DNA of 64,000 nt from Zoroaster sp. YZ-2022 (Eukaryota > Echinodermata > Asteroidea > Forcipulatida > Zoroasteridae): positions 35,285,288-35,349,287 of the forward strand of contig CM055819.1 in NCBI GenBank assembly GCA_029582265.1. The letters run 5' to 3'. The position numbers and the translations under genes were made by a program. Shown here piece by piece: positions 8,110 to 16,172 of this stretch. The stretch's first letter is position 1; each line of letters begins with the position of its first letter. The notes beneath the pieces are model-generated. The model was not told where the DNA came from, made no database searches, and saw only the letters and a program-made list of their open reading frames with translations.

Positions 8110-9473
8110 CAATTCGTAAATCATAATGCCAAATCCACTTAAAACAGCAAAACCAAGTATTAATGAATTTTTTTCTTCTTCATGGTTGTCGCTAACGCTA
8201 AGTGAGTCTTCTGTTATTTCGCTAACGCTAGGTGTGTCTTGAGTGTGTGCTATTGTAACGCTAGGTATGTCTTTTACATGCTTTGCGATCAACGGTGTTG
8301 TTGTTGCTGATTGTAAAGGTAAAATAGGAAAAATAGTGGGTTCTGAATTTGTATCTAAATTTGAACCTAAAGATAAATCACTCGTCGCGATTAATATATT
8401 ATTGTTGTATCCCGCGTACGTACCTATTCGTAAATTCATATCACTAGGCATCATGTATAAATTTTCTCCGATACAAAAGTTTAATTGTGAACGAGCGTAT
8501 TGTAAAACATCTTGATATCGTTGAATAGAAGATTGTAAATCAACCGGAGAATCATCTCTGCATTGACTATATTTATAAATTCACGCTGCGCGTCTAAACC
8601 AACGCCAGATGCGAGAAATCCACTTTTAACTCGCGCTTGAGCTCCTAAAATCGCGTAAACGTAAGTTCTTATGGAATCATTTATGCGCTGCGTACCAACA
8701 TCCGTAAAACCTTTAGCTAATTTTAAAGATAATATAAATTTAGTCCACGCTATTTTAACGTTATTAGATTGAGAAATGTATTCAACAACGTACGAACCAC
8801 CAATATCATTATCGCTATTTACTTTATCGAGGTTAATATTTTCTTTATCAAAATCCATCCTTTTCTCTTTTCGATGATGTAAATTTGAATTGTCATAGTT
8901 TTTCCCAGGTACTGGAATGTAGCCGTAAATGTTTCGATAATAAGCCGTTCCTAATCCGTTTGAATTTAAATCTACTCGTTGCTTCCAATTATCCAATACT
9001 GCTAAATGAAATTCATTACAAAGCCTATTATACGCGCTTATGTCTATATTATTAGCAAACGCATCAAAAAAAATTGAAGAAGATGTTGGACAACTCATTT
9101 CTTTGAGCATTCGTCTAATTTGATAATAGACGTGAAATCTAAAAAAACTACGAATCATCGGGTTCGAATGATTTAAATGTGTGTAACCCACGCCGCATCT
9201 CGTTGTGGCGCAATACGTCGTAAAATTTATTTGATTTTGATAACATTTTAGCGGGTTAGAATACCAATCATTTACAACGTCGTTGCTAACGACGTAAGGT
9301 AATGTATATTTTGGAAATACATTAACGAATGTTATGCTAAATGACTCTGTTTCGTTGGCGTAAATTTTTAAACTCGTTAAATCGCTGGCGTTAAAATTTA
9401 AAGGCGCGTTAAAATTTCCAGATTGTTTGTATGGATATGTAAAATTACTCTTGAATGCTAATGGAAACGTCAT
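8101..9473 (-). pseudogene. Large Polinton capsid-associated protein, one frameshift
   Basis: About 455 codons, function unknown. Start is at 9473 (TAATAAATG). The first 300 codons are open and include CATTRCGVGYTHLNHSNPMI, a helical region, RINDSIRTYVYAILGAQAR and DAQREFINIV. A single indel near 8560 shifts the frame. The downstream part continues in another frame through MMPSDMNLRIGTYAGYNNNI and ends with a hydrophobic anchor (SLILGFAVLSGFGIMIYELLF). The anchor and conserved core suggest a virion structural or membrane-associated protein (inference). A 5' fragment is duplicated at 811-978. Confidence 0.85.
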
Positions 9474-9508
9474 TTATTATATAAATTTTATAACTTTAAT
9501 ATAATAAA
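9474..9508. promoter_or_regulatory. 35-bp divergent promoter, large gene / penton-like gene
   Basis: Only 35 bp of A/T sequence separate the two start codons, with TAATAAATG on one side and TAATAAAATG on the other. The same interval is preserved in the left inverted arm (776-810). Any transcript would have almost no 5' leader. Confidence 0.55.
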
Positions 9509-10183
9509 ATGTATCATACCTTTGAAATTGAAATTGAAAAAAATGGCGGACAAGTTCAATTAGACTACGTTATCGATAATCGTAAGGGTAATCTCACGAT
9601 AGCATTACATAGCGCAAACATTTGGATAGGATATTACAACGTACGTAAAAAAGAAAAAATAATTTATCGTACAACGGGTGAGCCAGATGACGTCAAGTTT
9701 GTCGAACCGGGGCTTTACAACATTAATGAAATTATAGATATTGTAGTAAAAGACACACCTTGGATCACGTTTGTTATCGATGAAACAACAAGCGTTTTCT
9801 TGTTAAGTTTAACTCAAGAAAATAAATCTGTTAAATTTACATCTGGATTAGCTAATTTACTCGGGTTACACAACGAATTTCTAACTGTAGGAGAATATAG
9901 TAAAAGAATCGATGTATATCCTTTTAAAATTTTATATATTGATTGTGACCAAATTTCTACAACCGATAATTATTACAACGGTAAACCTTGTACTCGTTTA
10001 AACACTTTTCCCTTGCAAAACACATTGTTTGGAAACAGTATGTATATGGAATATAAAAATCCATCATTTAAAACATTAAAACTTGATACTTTTAACACCT
10101 TTAGCTTTCAAATTAAAGATTCAAAAGGCAGAGATATACATAATCACGGTTTTCCTATTATTTTAAATCTAGAAATTATATAA
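9509..10183 (+). CDS. Penton-like minor capsid protein candidate (224 aa)
   Basis: Beta-rich, uncharged protein with few helices. Motifs include LANLLGLHNEFLTVGEY (about 117-133), the YIDCDQISTTDNYYNG block, and a C-terminal strand pair TFSFQIKDSKGRDIHNHGFPIILNLEI. Size, composition and position next to other virion genes suggest a single jelly-roll vertex protein of the Polinton capsid (inference; no catalytic motif). The ORF is intact. The next gene begins 3 bp after its stop. Confidence 0.72.
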   Translation: MYHTFEIEIEKNGGQVQLDYVIDNRKGNLTIALHSANIWIGYYNVRKKEKIIYRTTGEPDDVKFVEPGLYNINEIIDIVVKDTPWITFVIDETTSVFLLSLTQENKSVKFTSGLANLLGLHNEFLTVGEYSKRIDVYPFKILYIDCDQISTTDNYYNGKPCTRLNTFPLQNTLFGNSMYMEYKNPSFKTLKLDTFNTFSFQIKDSKGRDIHNHGFPIILNLEII

Positions 10184-10185
10184 AT

Positions 10186-10681
10186 ATGGCGAGTGTTTAT
10201 GGACCTGGTTACGTGAGCAAATATGTTTCGTCTAGTGGTAGTGAAGGTGAAATTTCAAAAGCTTCATCTATCGAAATTTATGAACATTTCGGGTATTTAA
10301 ACTGATGAAATTTTACAAACGGTGCCTCTAGTTGAAAAATACAACGTCGTACTCGGATGGTGGGCTATGACTAAACTACCCTTTTACATGTTTAACGAAG
10401 CGCCATCGTACTGCTCTCTTTTTGTACATTTTACAAAAGCGAATAATTTTGTTTCACATTCATCAACGCGTAATGATTATACGGTTGGCGCTTATTATAT
10501 TCCTTCTCCGGGGCGAACTAATAATTTTTATTTTATAGATAACGAAATGTCGCATTTAAGATATGAAATGTGTTTTAGAATACGAAATATTCAAAAAGTT
10601 TTTGTCGAAGCGACCTTTTTTGGCGCTCTAAATTCTAAAATTTGTTATAATATTAAAATTAAAACTTTACCGTTAAATTAA
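10186..10681 (+). pseudogene. MASVYGPGY small-protein paralogue A, frameshifted
   Basis: Starts MASVYGPGYVSKYVSSSG at 10186 (TATATAAATATG). A frame change near 10290-10320 separates it from the rest, which is open from 10322 as PLVEKYNVVLGWWAMTKLPFYMFNEAPSYCSLFVHF and YYIPSPGRTNNFYF, ending GALNSKICYNIKIKTLPLN. Unknown function, beta-rich. The copy in element 2 is 22050-22346. A shorter sister gene begins at 10703. Confidence 0.72.
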
Positions 10682-10702
10682 TTTTATATATATACTATAA
10701 AT

Positions 10703-10846
10703 ATGGCGAGTGTTTACGGGCCTGGTTACGTGAGCAAATATGTTTCATCCGTTAGAAGTCATAACAATAAAAACAACGTTATGTATGAAAAAACTGGACA
10801 TATTTCATCGAGTGAACTTTCAGAACGTTTTATATTTTTTTAATAT
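10703..10846 (+). pseudogene. MASVYGPGY paralogue B, 5' fragment
   Basis: Starts with the same 16 residues as paralogue A (MASVYGPGYVSKYVSS), preceded by the same ACTATAAATATG context, but diverges and stops after 47 codons. The intact-length counterpart in copy 2 (22385 onward) shares the TGHI/HGHI segment. So this is a truncated tandem duplicate of a family present twice per element. Confidence 0.65.
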
Positions 10847-10882
10847 AAATACGCCATTTTTTTTATACGTCTTGATAATAAC

Positions 10883-11260
10883 ATGGAGGATATTAATAAT
10901 CTTTTTAATTTTTTAACTTTAGTTTGTAGAAACGTGATATTTTATTCATATTATGTTAACGGTTTTACAAGTAAAAATATTTCTTATTCGTTCGTAAAAA
11001 GTCACTTAATAACTGAAGAAGATTATGAAATTGAAATAGTACAAGGTTACCCAGCTTTTATTAAAAACCTCTTACATTTACGAATTCCTACCTCTGAGGA
11101 AGAAGTATTAAATATTAATATTTCAAATACACAAAAGTATTTAACATTCGTATTATGCTGCATCTTTAAAGAGCCAAAAGTAAAATTCTATATCAAACTA
11201 AATTTAATGGGCTCTAGAGAAAGTGGTGTATGTTACGATATGATGAAATTAAAATTTTAG
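10883..11260 (+). CDS. Unknown protein (125 aa), Polinton copy 1 only
   Basis: Intact ORF with no recognised family. Mixed alpha/beta composition with VIFYSYYVNGFTSKNISYSF and a C-terminal KVKFYIKLNLMGSRESGVCYDMMKLKF. The pattern resembles the C-terminal part of the MASVYGPGY family (strand-rich, ends with short basic strands), so it may be the body of paralogue B after a deletion. No counterpart is seen in copy 2. It runs into the remnant of the PPPY gene with a 6-bp overlap. Confidence 0.5.
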   Translation: MEDINNLFNFLTLVCRNVIFYSYYVNGFTSKNISYSFVKSHLITEEDYEIEIVQGYPAFIKNLLHLRIPTSEEEVLNINISNTQKYLTFVLCCIFKEPKVKFYIKLNLMGSRESGVCYDMMKLKF

Positions 11261-11609
11261 CTTTATCTAAACTTAACACGATTGAAAACTACGTTTCAAA
11301 AGCTATCGAAGACGGTGTCATTACTCAAAATGAATTTGTACTCGTATGCGAAGAACGAGATAAATATTCTAAAATGAAAGAAAAAATCCGTAATAACTTT
11401 TAAAAAACTCAAAGTAATAAATCAAGTAGTGATAAAGAAAATCTAAATGAAAATGTAAATAAACAAAAAAAGTGGTCATAGATCTTGTAGAAAAAAGTTA
11501 TGAGTTTAAAGTAAATTTTGATGTAAGTAAATATTATTATACTCCTTCACACATAACAGAGCGAGTAAAAACAACTGATAGACCCCCACCATACGCCCCA
11601 ACGATGTAA
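11255..11609 (+). pseudogene. C-terminal remnant of PPPY-tailed Polinton protein
   Basis: Homologous to 23190-23545 in copy 2. A helical segment (SKLNTIENYVSKAIEDGVITQNEF) is followed by a stop near 11401 and a frame change, then DLVEKSYEFKVNFDVSKYYY and a C-terminal PPPYAPTM with stop at 11607-11609. The N-terminal hydrophobic half seen in copy 2 is missing. PPPY (11583-11594) is a PPxY motif that binds WW domains of NEDD4-type ubiquitin ligases. Adenovirus proteins use such motifs in trafficking. Confidence 0.75.
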
Positions 11610-11641
11610 ACGCTAAATTCAAATTATTAAATATTAAAAAT

Positions 11642-12708
11642 TTAGCTTGCATCACTAAAACTGTCATGATCACTCTCAGTATCATTTTGCTTTAACAAGC
11701 TTTCGTCTTTTATATAAGCAAAAAGCTTTCCCAAATTACCTACTGAAACAACGATTTTTAACGGCTCATTTTCAACAAGGAGCATAAAACTGAATTTGTT
11801 TATCTAAAGATGAAATTTTTAATAAAATGCTAAAAAAAACCTGTAGCAAATGTAGCTGAATAAGATGGTTGTTGTTTTTTATCTGTATAACCCAATTCTA
11901 AAAATGTACTAAAAAGACTTGAGTTGTCACTAAAAAAAACTAATGTAATCTAAACTATATATGTTTAAATAAATTTTTGCGCTAATTTGCAACATTTTTT
12001 TAAGTTTTAAAAAATCGCTACTTTCAACTATATAAGGATATTTATAAACGCCAGCTTGAAAATTGTCTCATAACTCAATCAAATCAGGTCTAACTGTTGT
12101 ATTAATACTCACGCTGTCAATTTCTCGTTTGTTTTCGCCGCACGATCCAACTGTACAAGTTTCAATAAAAATTCGTTCGTTTTTAACATAAATTATCAAC
12201 GAAACCTTTCGTTTTATAGTACGAGTCATTCTTTGTAAATGTTTTAAATTAACCCTAACTCCCTAAGCATTGTTACTGAACAATAAAAATCCTTCAAAAT
12301 CCTCCAACTGCTTTTGTTGTCTAGGGAGTTAGGGTTAACTGTAAAATTAATTGGGTTTTCACATTTAAATTCAAAAAAGTTTTCTCTATTTAATACTACA
12401 TTAATTAATATTCCTTCTGATCGATCCATCTCTGTACAATAAAAACCATTGTAATCTACTTTAAAAGTTACCTTTGACTGAATACCCACTAAAATGTCTA
12501 TTAAACTTTTAAACGTATAACCCATTTTAATTTTCAAATAAAAATCATAACCGCCTTCCGTTTTATCAACGATCGGTTTATAGTCTGTTACTTGCTTTTT
12601 TAACGCCGCGTTGTAATTTTCAAATTTTGTTTTATCAAATAAGATGCGATGTTTAGGCATATTTTTTTCAACAGGTGTTATTATTTCATATTTTGATTTC
12701 GTTGTCAT
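11642..12708 (-). pseudogene. PCNA-like sliding clamp, disrupted by a MITE and frameshifts
   Basis: The first ~115 codons match the N-terminal PCNA fold: a helix (FKSLIDILVGIQSKV), a strand ending in the NG turn, EMDRSEGILINVVL (aligning with the clamp's AMD-S-V-L element), FFEFKCENPINFTVN. An 82-bp MITE sits exactly after the VN strand (12253-12334). Beyond it, clamp-like sequence continues (a second helix, strands) through a stop near 12065 and shifts near 11935 and 11830. It reaches a C-terminal part with FYAPLL-like and IVVSVGNLGKLFAYIKDE segments in neighbouring frames. A clamp would serve polymerase processivity. The call rests on pattern only, without a profile search. It is preceded by the ATTATGTAG motif, unlike capsid genes. 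Confidence 0.65.
12249..12338. mobile_element. 82-bp piggyBac-type MITE with TTAA target duplication (copy A)
   Basis: Element body 12253-12334 has 13-bp terminal inverted repeats CCCTAACTCCCTA and is flanked by TTAA on both sides (12249-12252, 12335-12338). A second copy in opposite orientation lies at 57723-57804. The TTAA duplication and CCC start are hallmarks of piggyBac-superfamily elements. It interrupts the clamp-like gene; the last 30 residues of the apparent 154-aa ORF are MITE sequence. Confidence 0.92.
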
Positions 12709-12721
12709 CTTTATTATAGTT

Positions 12722-12730
12722 CTACATAAT
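12722..12730 (-). promoter_or_regulatory. ATTATGTAG start-proximal motif (clamp-like gene)
   Basis: ATTATGTAG on the minus strand, 13 nt before the ATG at 12708. The same 9-mer precedes two other minus-strand ORFs in copy 2 (23899-23891, gap 19 nt; 24564-24556, gap 16 nt). All three starts read ATGAC or ATGATGAC. Probably a promoter element for a gene class distinct from the TATAAA-ATG capsid genes. Confidence 0.55.
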
Positions 12731-12883
12731 TTTTTTCTGTTTTTTTCTCATTTGTAACAGGTTTTTTTTGGAAATTTTTTTTTAAATGAGGGTTTTTTAA
12801 GTAAGACTAATTGCGGTGACACCATGTGGAATCTCAATTGAGTAGTAATTAGTTCTGAAAAGAACTGGGGGTACAACTCGACG

Positions 12884-12913
12884 TTTCGATCAGTATGCTC
12901 TGATCGTCCTCAG
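12884..12913 (-). ncRNA. Hammerhead-ribozyme-like core, copy 1
   Basis: Minus strand reads CTGAGGA, one C, then GATCAG-loop-CTGATC, then GAAA. This is the CUGANGA / stem II / GAAA order of hammerheads. The extra unpaired C at the base of stem II departs from the canonical core. Stem III, the cleavage triplet and stem I were not established. Penelope-like elements are known to carry hammerheads in their LTRs. Confidence 0.5.
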
Positions 12914-13037
12914 GAGAAGGTAAAACTTGTAGCTTTGCATGGTGAGGATGATAAGTAAGACTAATTGCGGTGACACCATGTGGAATCTCAATTGAGTAGT
13001 AATTAGTTCTGAAAAGAACTGGGGGTACAACTCGACG

Positions 13038-13067
13038 TTTCGATCAGTATGCTCTGATCGTCCTCAG
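13038..13067 (-). ncRNA. Hammerhead-ribozyme-like core, copy 2
   Basis: Identical to the 12884-12913 module, 154 bp downstream on the plus coordinates: CTGAGGA, GATCAG/CTGATC stem, GAAA on the minus strand. Tandem copies are what would let a self-cleaving RNA release a unit-length segment. Confidence 0.5.
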
Positions 13068-13072
13068 GAGAA

Positions 13073-13507
13073 TCAGGTTTTTTAGTTAAATATTTTTTAC
13101 AAAACTTTTGTGTTATTTTATAACATCATCATCATCATCAACATTAAATCATCTCAAATACCAAAAAAAAATTACATTTTATTTCTCTAATACTAACCAA
13201 GAGATTTACCTAACAAATTAACATTTTATTATTTTTTAATATCTTAAAAAATGACATTTTAAATACAAAATTTACATTTTTTCTCTCTACTACAACCCAA
13301 GAGATTTACCTAACAAATTAACATTTTTAAAGTTAAATATCAACAACAAAAAAGAGTTAATCGATCGCGTCATCAAGTTTTTATGACGTCATCTCTTTTT
13401 TCACGACATCATCTCTCTCTCTTTTTTTCAACACAAAAAAAGGAATTAAAAAATATCCTTTTTTTTTCTCACTCAGAAAAAAACCACCGTATCCTCACTA
13501 CTCCTTA
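13073..13507. other. AT-rich non-coding segment with CRE-like palindrome
   Basis: No gene seen. It contains a (CAT)n run near 13127-13140 and a ~100-bp imperfect duplication around AGAGATTTACCTAACAAATTAAC (13199 and 13305). Several GACGTCATC words are present, including TGACGTCA at 13384-13391. A similar CRE-rich stretch lies right of Polinton copy 2 (24640-24690), so this may be the element's terminal non-coding DNA. Confidence 0.5.
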
Positions 13508-13698
13508 CTTCCTGTCCAAACCGGAAGTCAAAGTTTAATATTTAAAAAAATCATATCTCAACAACCACAAGAGGTAAATTCACAGTTTTTGCACCATTGT
13601 ACAGATTGTTAATTGTCAAAAGTATTTACAAAAACATGACCCCAATTTGACCTTTACTTGCTGTCCAAACCGGAAGTCAAAGTTTAATATTAAAATAA
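13508..13698. repeat. Isolated copies of the 148-bp satellite
   Basis: One full and one partial unit (CTGTCCAAACCGGAAGTCAA, ATATCTCAACAACCACAAG, CCATTGTACAGATTG) of the satellite that forms the array at 32415-34576. It lies between Polinton copy 1 and the LINE fragment. Confidence 0.88.
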
Positions 13699-13839
13699 TT
13701 TCTAAATTCAGTATTGTATTTTCAAATAAACTTCTCGCGAGAACTTCAACAGACGTTAACATTTGACTTTCTCCAACACTTCGAATTGATGACGTCATCA
13801 TTTTAACTTCAACCGAACACCTAGTTTTTGTTGTGACAA

Positions 13840-14075
13840 AAAACATATCTAGTTTCTTTTAGTTTCGTTTTGCCCATGTCCCACCAATTTAAAATATTGC
13901 CATAAGCATGTTTCTTTGTTTTCCAGTAGCCCCAAAATAATTCAATTCTGGTTTTGCACTGTTCATCATCTAGAAGGGAATTGCTACATACCCACCTCCC
14001 GGGTCCACGGGTGGTATCTTTTTTGTTAAGGCGAAAGTTAACGTTTCTATGATCTGTGGTACCCATAGCAGTCAA
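13840..14075 (-). pseudogene. LINE ORF2 fragment: end of endonuclease and start of linker
   Basis: Contains TDHRNVNFRL, the S/TDH motif that closes the apurinic-type endonuclease of LINEs, then RGPGRWVCSNSLLDDEQ and a Trp-rich helical linker typical between endonuclease and reverse transcriptase in L1/Tx1-like elements. It is the continuation of the endonuclease whose first part is at 15545-16172, separated from it by ~1.5 kb of inserted DNA. Reverse transcriptase is absent; the sequence stops where satellite copies begin. Confidence 0.7.
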
Positions 14076-14751
14076 ATTATCATCTCACAGTACAGCTACT
14101 ACTGACACAAGTTATTAAAAACATTGTTTTCCCTAGAAAAAAAAGCCACAGACGCCTGGGAGTCTATGATATCCTAAAGTGGACCATTCCACATGTCTTA
14201 GAAGGGGTGTCAGTTCTCAGACCTGTGTAGCTTTCTTTTTTGGGGGGGGGGGTCGGGAAAGTAATTGCTGCCATACGTCTGTGCACAAAATCAACCATTC
14301 ATTGTGTACACATAAAGACCTACCCAGATCTAACCCTCTGATAAGTGGAACCATCTGTTTGGCATCAGGCTGTGATCTTTGATCTCTTGCGGCGTGCCAG
14401 GCATGACCCCCACCCCCTGCCCCCAGACAGAGTGTCTGGGGGGGGGGGGGGTTACATGCGGGAGAGATGTGGCTGAGAGATATGCTGCATAAGTATATGG
14501 CTGTTTGGTGTTTGCCAGGTCATACAGGAGAGAGCTACACTACACAGCCGTCGTGTGTCATCTGGGGTTGTAAATAATACTAGACCATAGCAGGGCATGT
14601 GTGGAAGTCATTTGGATGTAACAAATTAATTGGGAATGCATAGAGAATACTTTTAATATCATTAATAGGTGTGCCAGTGCAAAGTGGACAGGTACCACGT
14701 TCGAATAAAGTGGTAGGTACCTATCGCGTCGGAGGGTTAAAACCCTATATG
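14076..14751. other. Non-coding insert with G/C homopolymers
   Basis: No gene seen. It contains a G10 run near 14242, a C-rich then G12 run near 14401-14450, and unrelated short open frames. It lies inside the split LINE endonuclease beside a TIR-bounded element, so it is inserted or rearranged repeat DNA. Confidence 0.5.
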
Positions 14752-15537
14752 ACCCAGACATCAGTACACTTCAGTACAAAAAACGGTCAAAACATTTATA
14801 AAAATTACCAAGAATTTGCACATACCTCTTCTGGACTAAGGAAATGTATTTTAACGTCAGCAGAAACTTCATTCATGAAATTTTGCCGATAATTTTGTAT
14901 AAAAATAAGTTCAATTCAATTGAAAATTGTAGTAGCTGCATCGCGCTGGCTAGTTTCAGTCAACAGAGGGCGCTATTTTGCCGCGCGTAAAACAACGTTT
15001 TTTGTTGAAAACAGCGTCCTGAAAAATCGTATTTTGGGGTGTAAAATTTCATTTGCGCTAATTTGCCGTAAATTTCTAGTCACAACGGATAGTTACTCTA
15101 TCAATATATAACAAAGTTATGGCATTCCATCCAGGCCTTTTCTGGCTTATTTTGAAAATGTGTGACCCTAAATTTGTAAAATAATATTTTTGGGCCATTT
15201 TAGTTAAAGATTTCAAAGCATAATTGCACTATCATACAATTGTCGGTCCGCATTATGCTTTTACAGTTCGAAAGACTATTTAATAAGCAAAATTAACAAG
15301 CAGTATTTTTTTCTCAAACCATTTGAAATATGCCTTAGCAGATGCTTTTTTTAAATATTAGGATGTGTGTTTTTTGTCTGTTTAACTCATGTCATTATAT
15401 ACAAGCTAACAAAAATTTCTTAAAAACAGGGTAATAAATTTCAAAAAAGCAATTTTGGTTCATAAAACTGGATCTTCATAATCAAGTAAACAATTTTAAT
15501 TTATCTCAGAAAAAAAATCGGACCCGATGTCTGGGTC
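14752..15537. mobile_element. Candidate non-autonomous DNA transposon (~786 bp)
   Basis: Bounded by a 12-bp inverted repeat GACCCAGACATC (14752-14763) and its complement (15526-15537). No coding capacity. The right end abuts the interrupted LINE endonuclease within a few bases, which supports an insertion boundary there. No convincing target-site duplication was found, so class is unknown. Confidence 0.5.
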
Positions 15538-15544
15538 TTAAACC

Positions 15545-16172
15545 ACTGTGCATCTGTAACTAAAATAATGAAGAAGTTCGTTTGAAATAAAGAAATAATC
15601 AATGCTGCTAGGTCTTTTCAAGATAAAAGGTATGCCCATTATCATTGGGATTATATAGTCCGCCAAACATCGTACATTTCATTCTCTTGGATAATGTTTT
15701 GTAAGTCAGAAACACTCCTATCATTTGTTTTTATTTCGTCAAGTTGACAGTTAAAGTCGCCTGCTACTATCCAATTTTCCCCTTCTTGTATTGTAAGCGC
15801 TTCATTAAATCTTGAAAAAAGTATTTTCTAGGGTACATTGAATTAGGAGCGTACACTGACATAATTGAGAGATTAATAGATTTCCATGTAATATCTGCTT
15901 TAACCCAACGACCTTCCGCATCTTGTTCTTGATTAGTTAGTTTAACACTTGTTTGACGTAAGTATAGCTACCCCCTTTGAATTTCGTTGACCATGGTTAA
16001 AGTAAATCTCTCCTCCCCATTGTTGACGCCATAAAGTTTCATCCTTTAAATTGCTACGAGTTTCTTGGACACAAATTACATAATGTTTTTCTCGTAAAAG
16101 GTGTTCGAACAAAACTTCCCTCTTTAAATTGTCCCTCAGACCGTTCACATTGAGGGTAGCTATTCTAATCAT
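15545..16172 (-). pseudogene. LINE ORF2 endonuclease (first part)
   Basis: Apurinic/apyrimidinic-type endonuclease that nicks target DNA for LINE retrotransposition. It begins MIRIATLNVNGLRDNLK (16172), then VICVQETRSN (catalytic Glu in QET), GVAILTSN, SIMSVYAPNS, a GDFNCQLDE motif near 15745 in a shifted frame, and a DYFFISNELLHYF stretch near 15565. Several frameshifts and stops are present. The start codon overlaps the ORF1 stop as TAATG. Strand use and domain order place it in an L1/Tx1-like clade; no reverse transcriptase follows. Confidence 0.82.

Larger units (their letters stand above)
9306..10272. repeat. Right arm of the inverted duplication
   Basis: Partner of 1-978 in opposite orientation. 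The genes in this arm are intact or less damaged, so it is the likely parental copy. The 8.3-kb spacer between the arms holds the rest of the element. Matching continues up to the window's left edge, so the arm may be longer. Confidence 0.92.
12799..13072 (-). mobile_element. Two tandem Penelope-like LTR fragments
   Basis: Two near-identical ~120-bp copies (12799-12918, 12953-13072), period 154 bp. They are separated by a segment containing AGCTTTGCATGGTGAGG, which also occurs in related form in the Penelope element at 57150-57960. On the minus strand each copy carries a hammerhead-like hairpin. No coding part of the retroelement remains here. Confidence 0.7.

Noticed and set aside
8481..8600. 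Programmed frameshift in the large capsid-associated gene
   Set aside because: No slippery heptamer or downstream structure was evident near 8560, and neighbouring genes carry ordinary disabling mutations. A simple indel is the better reading.
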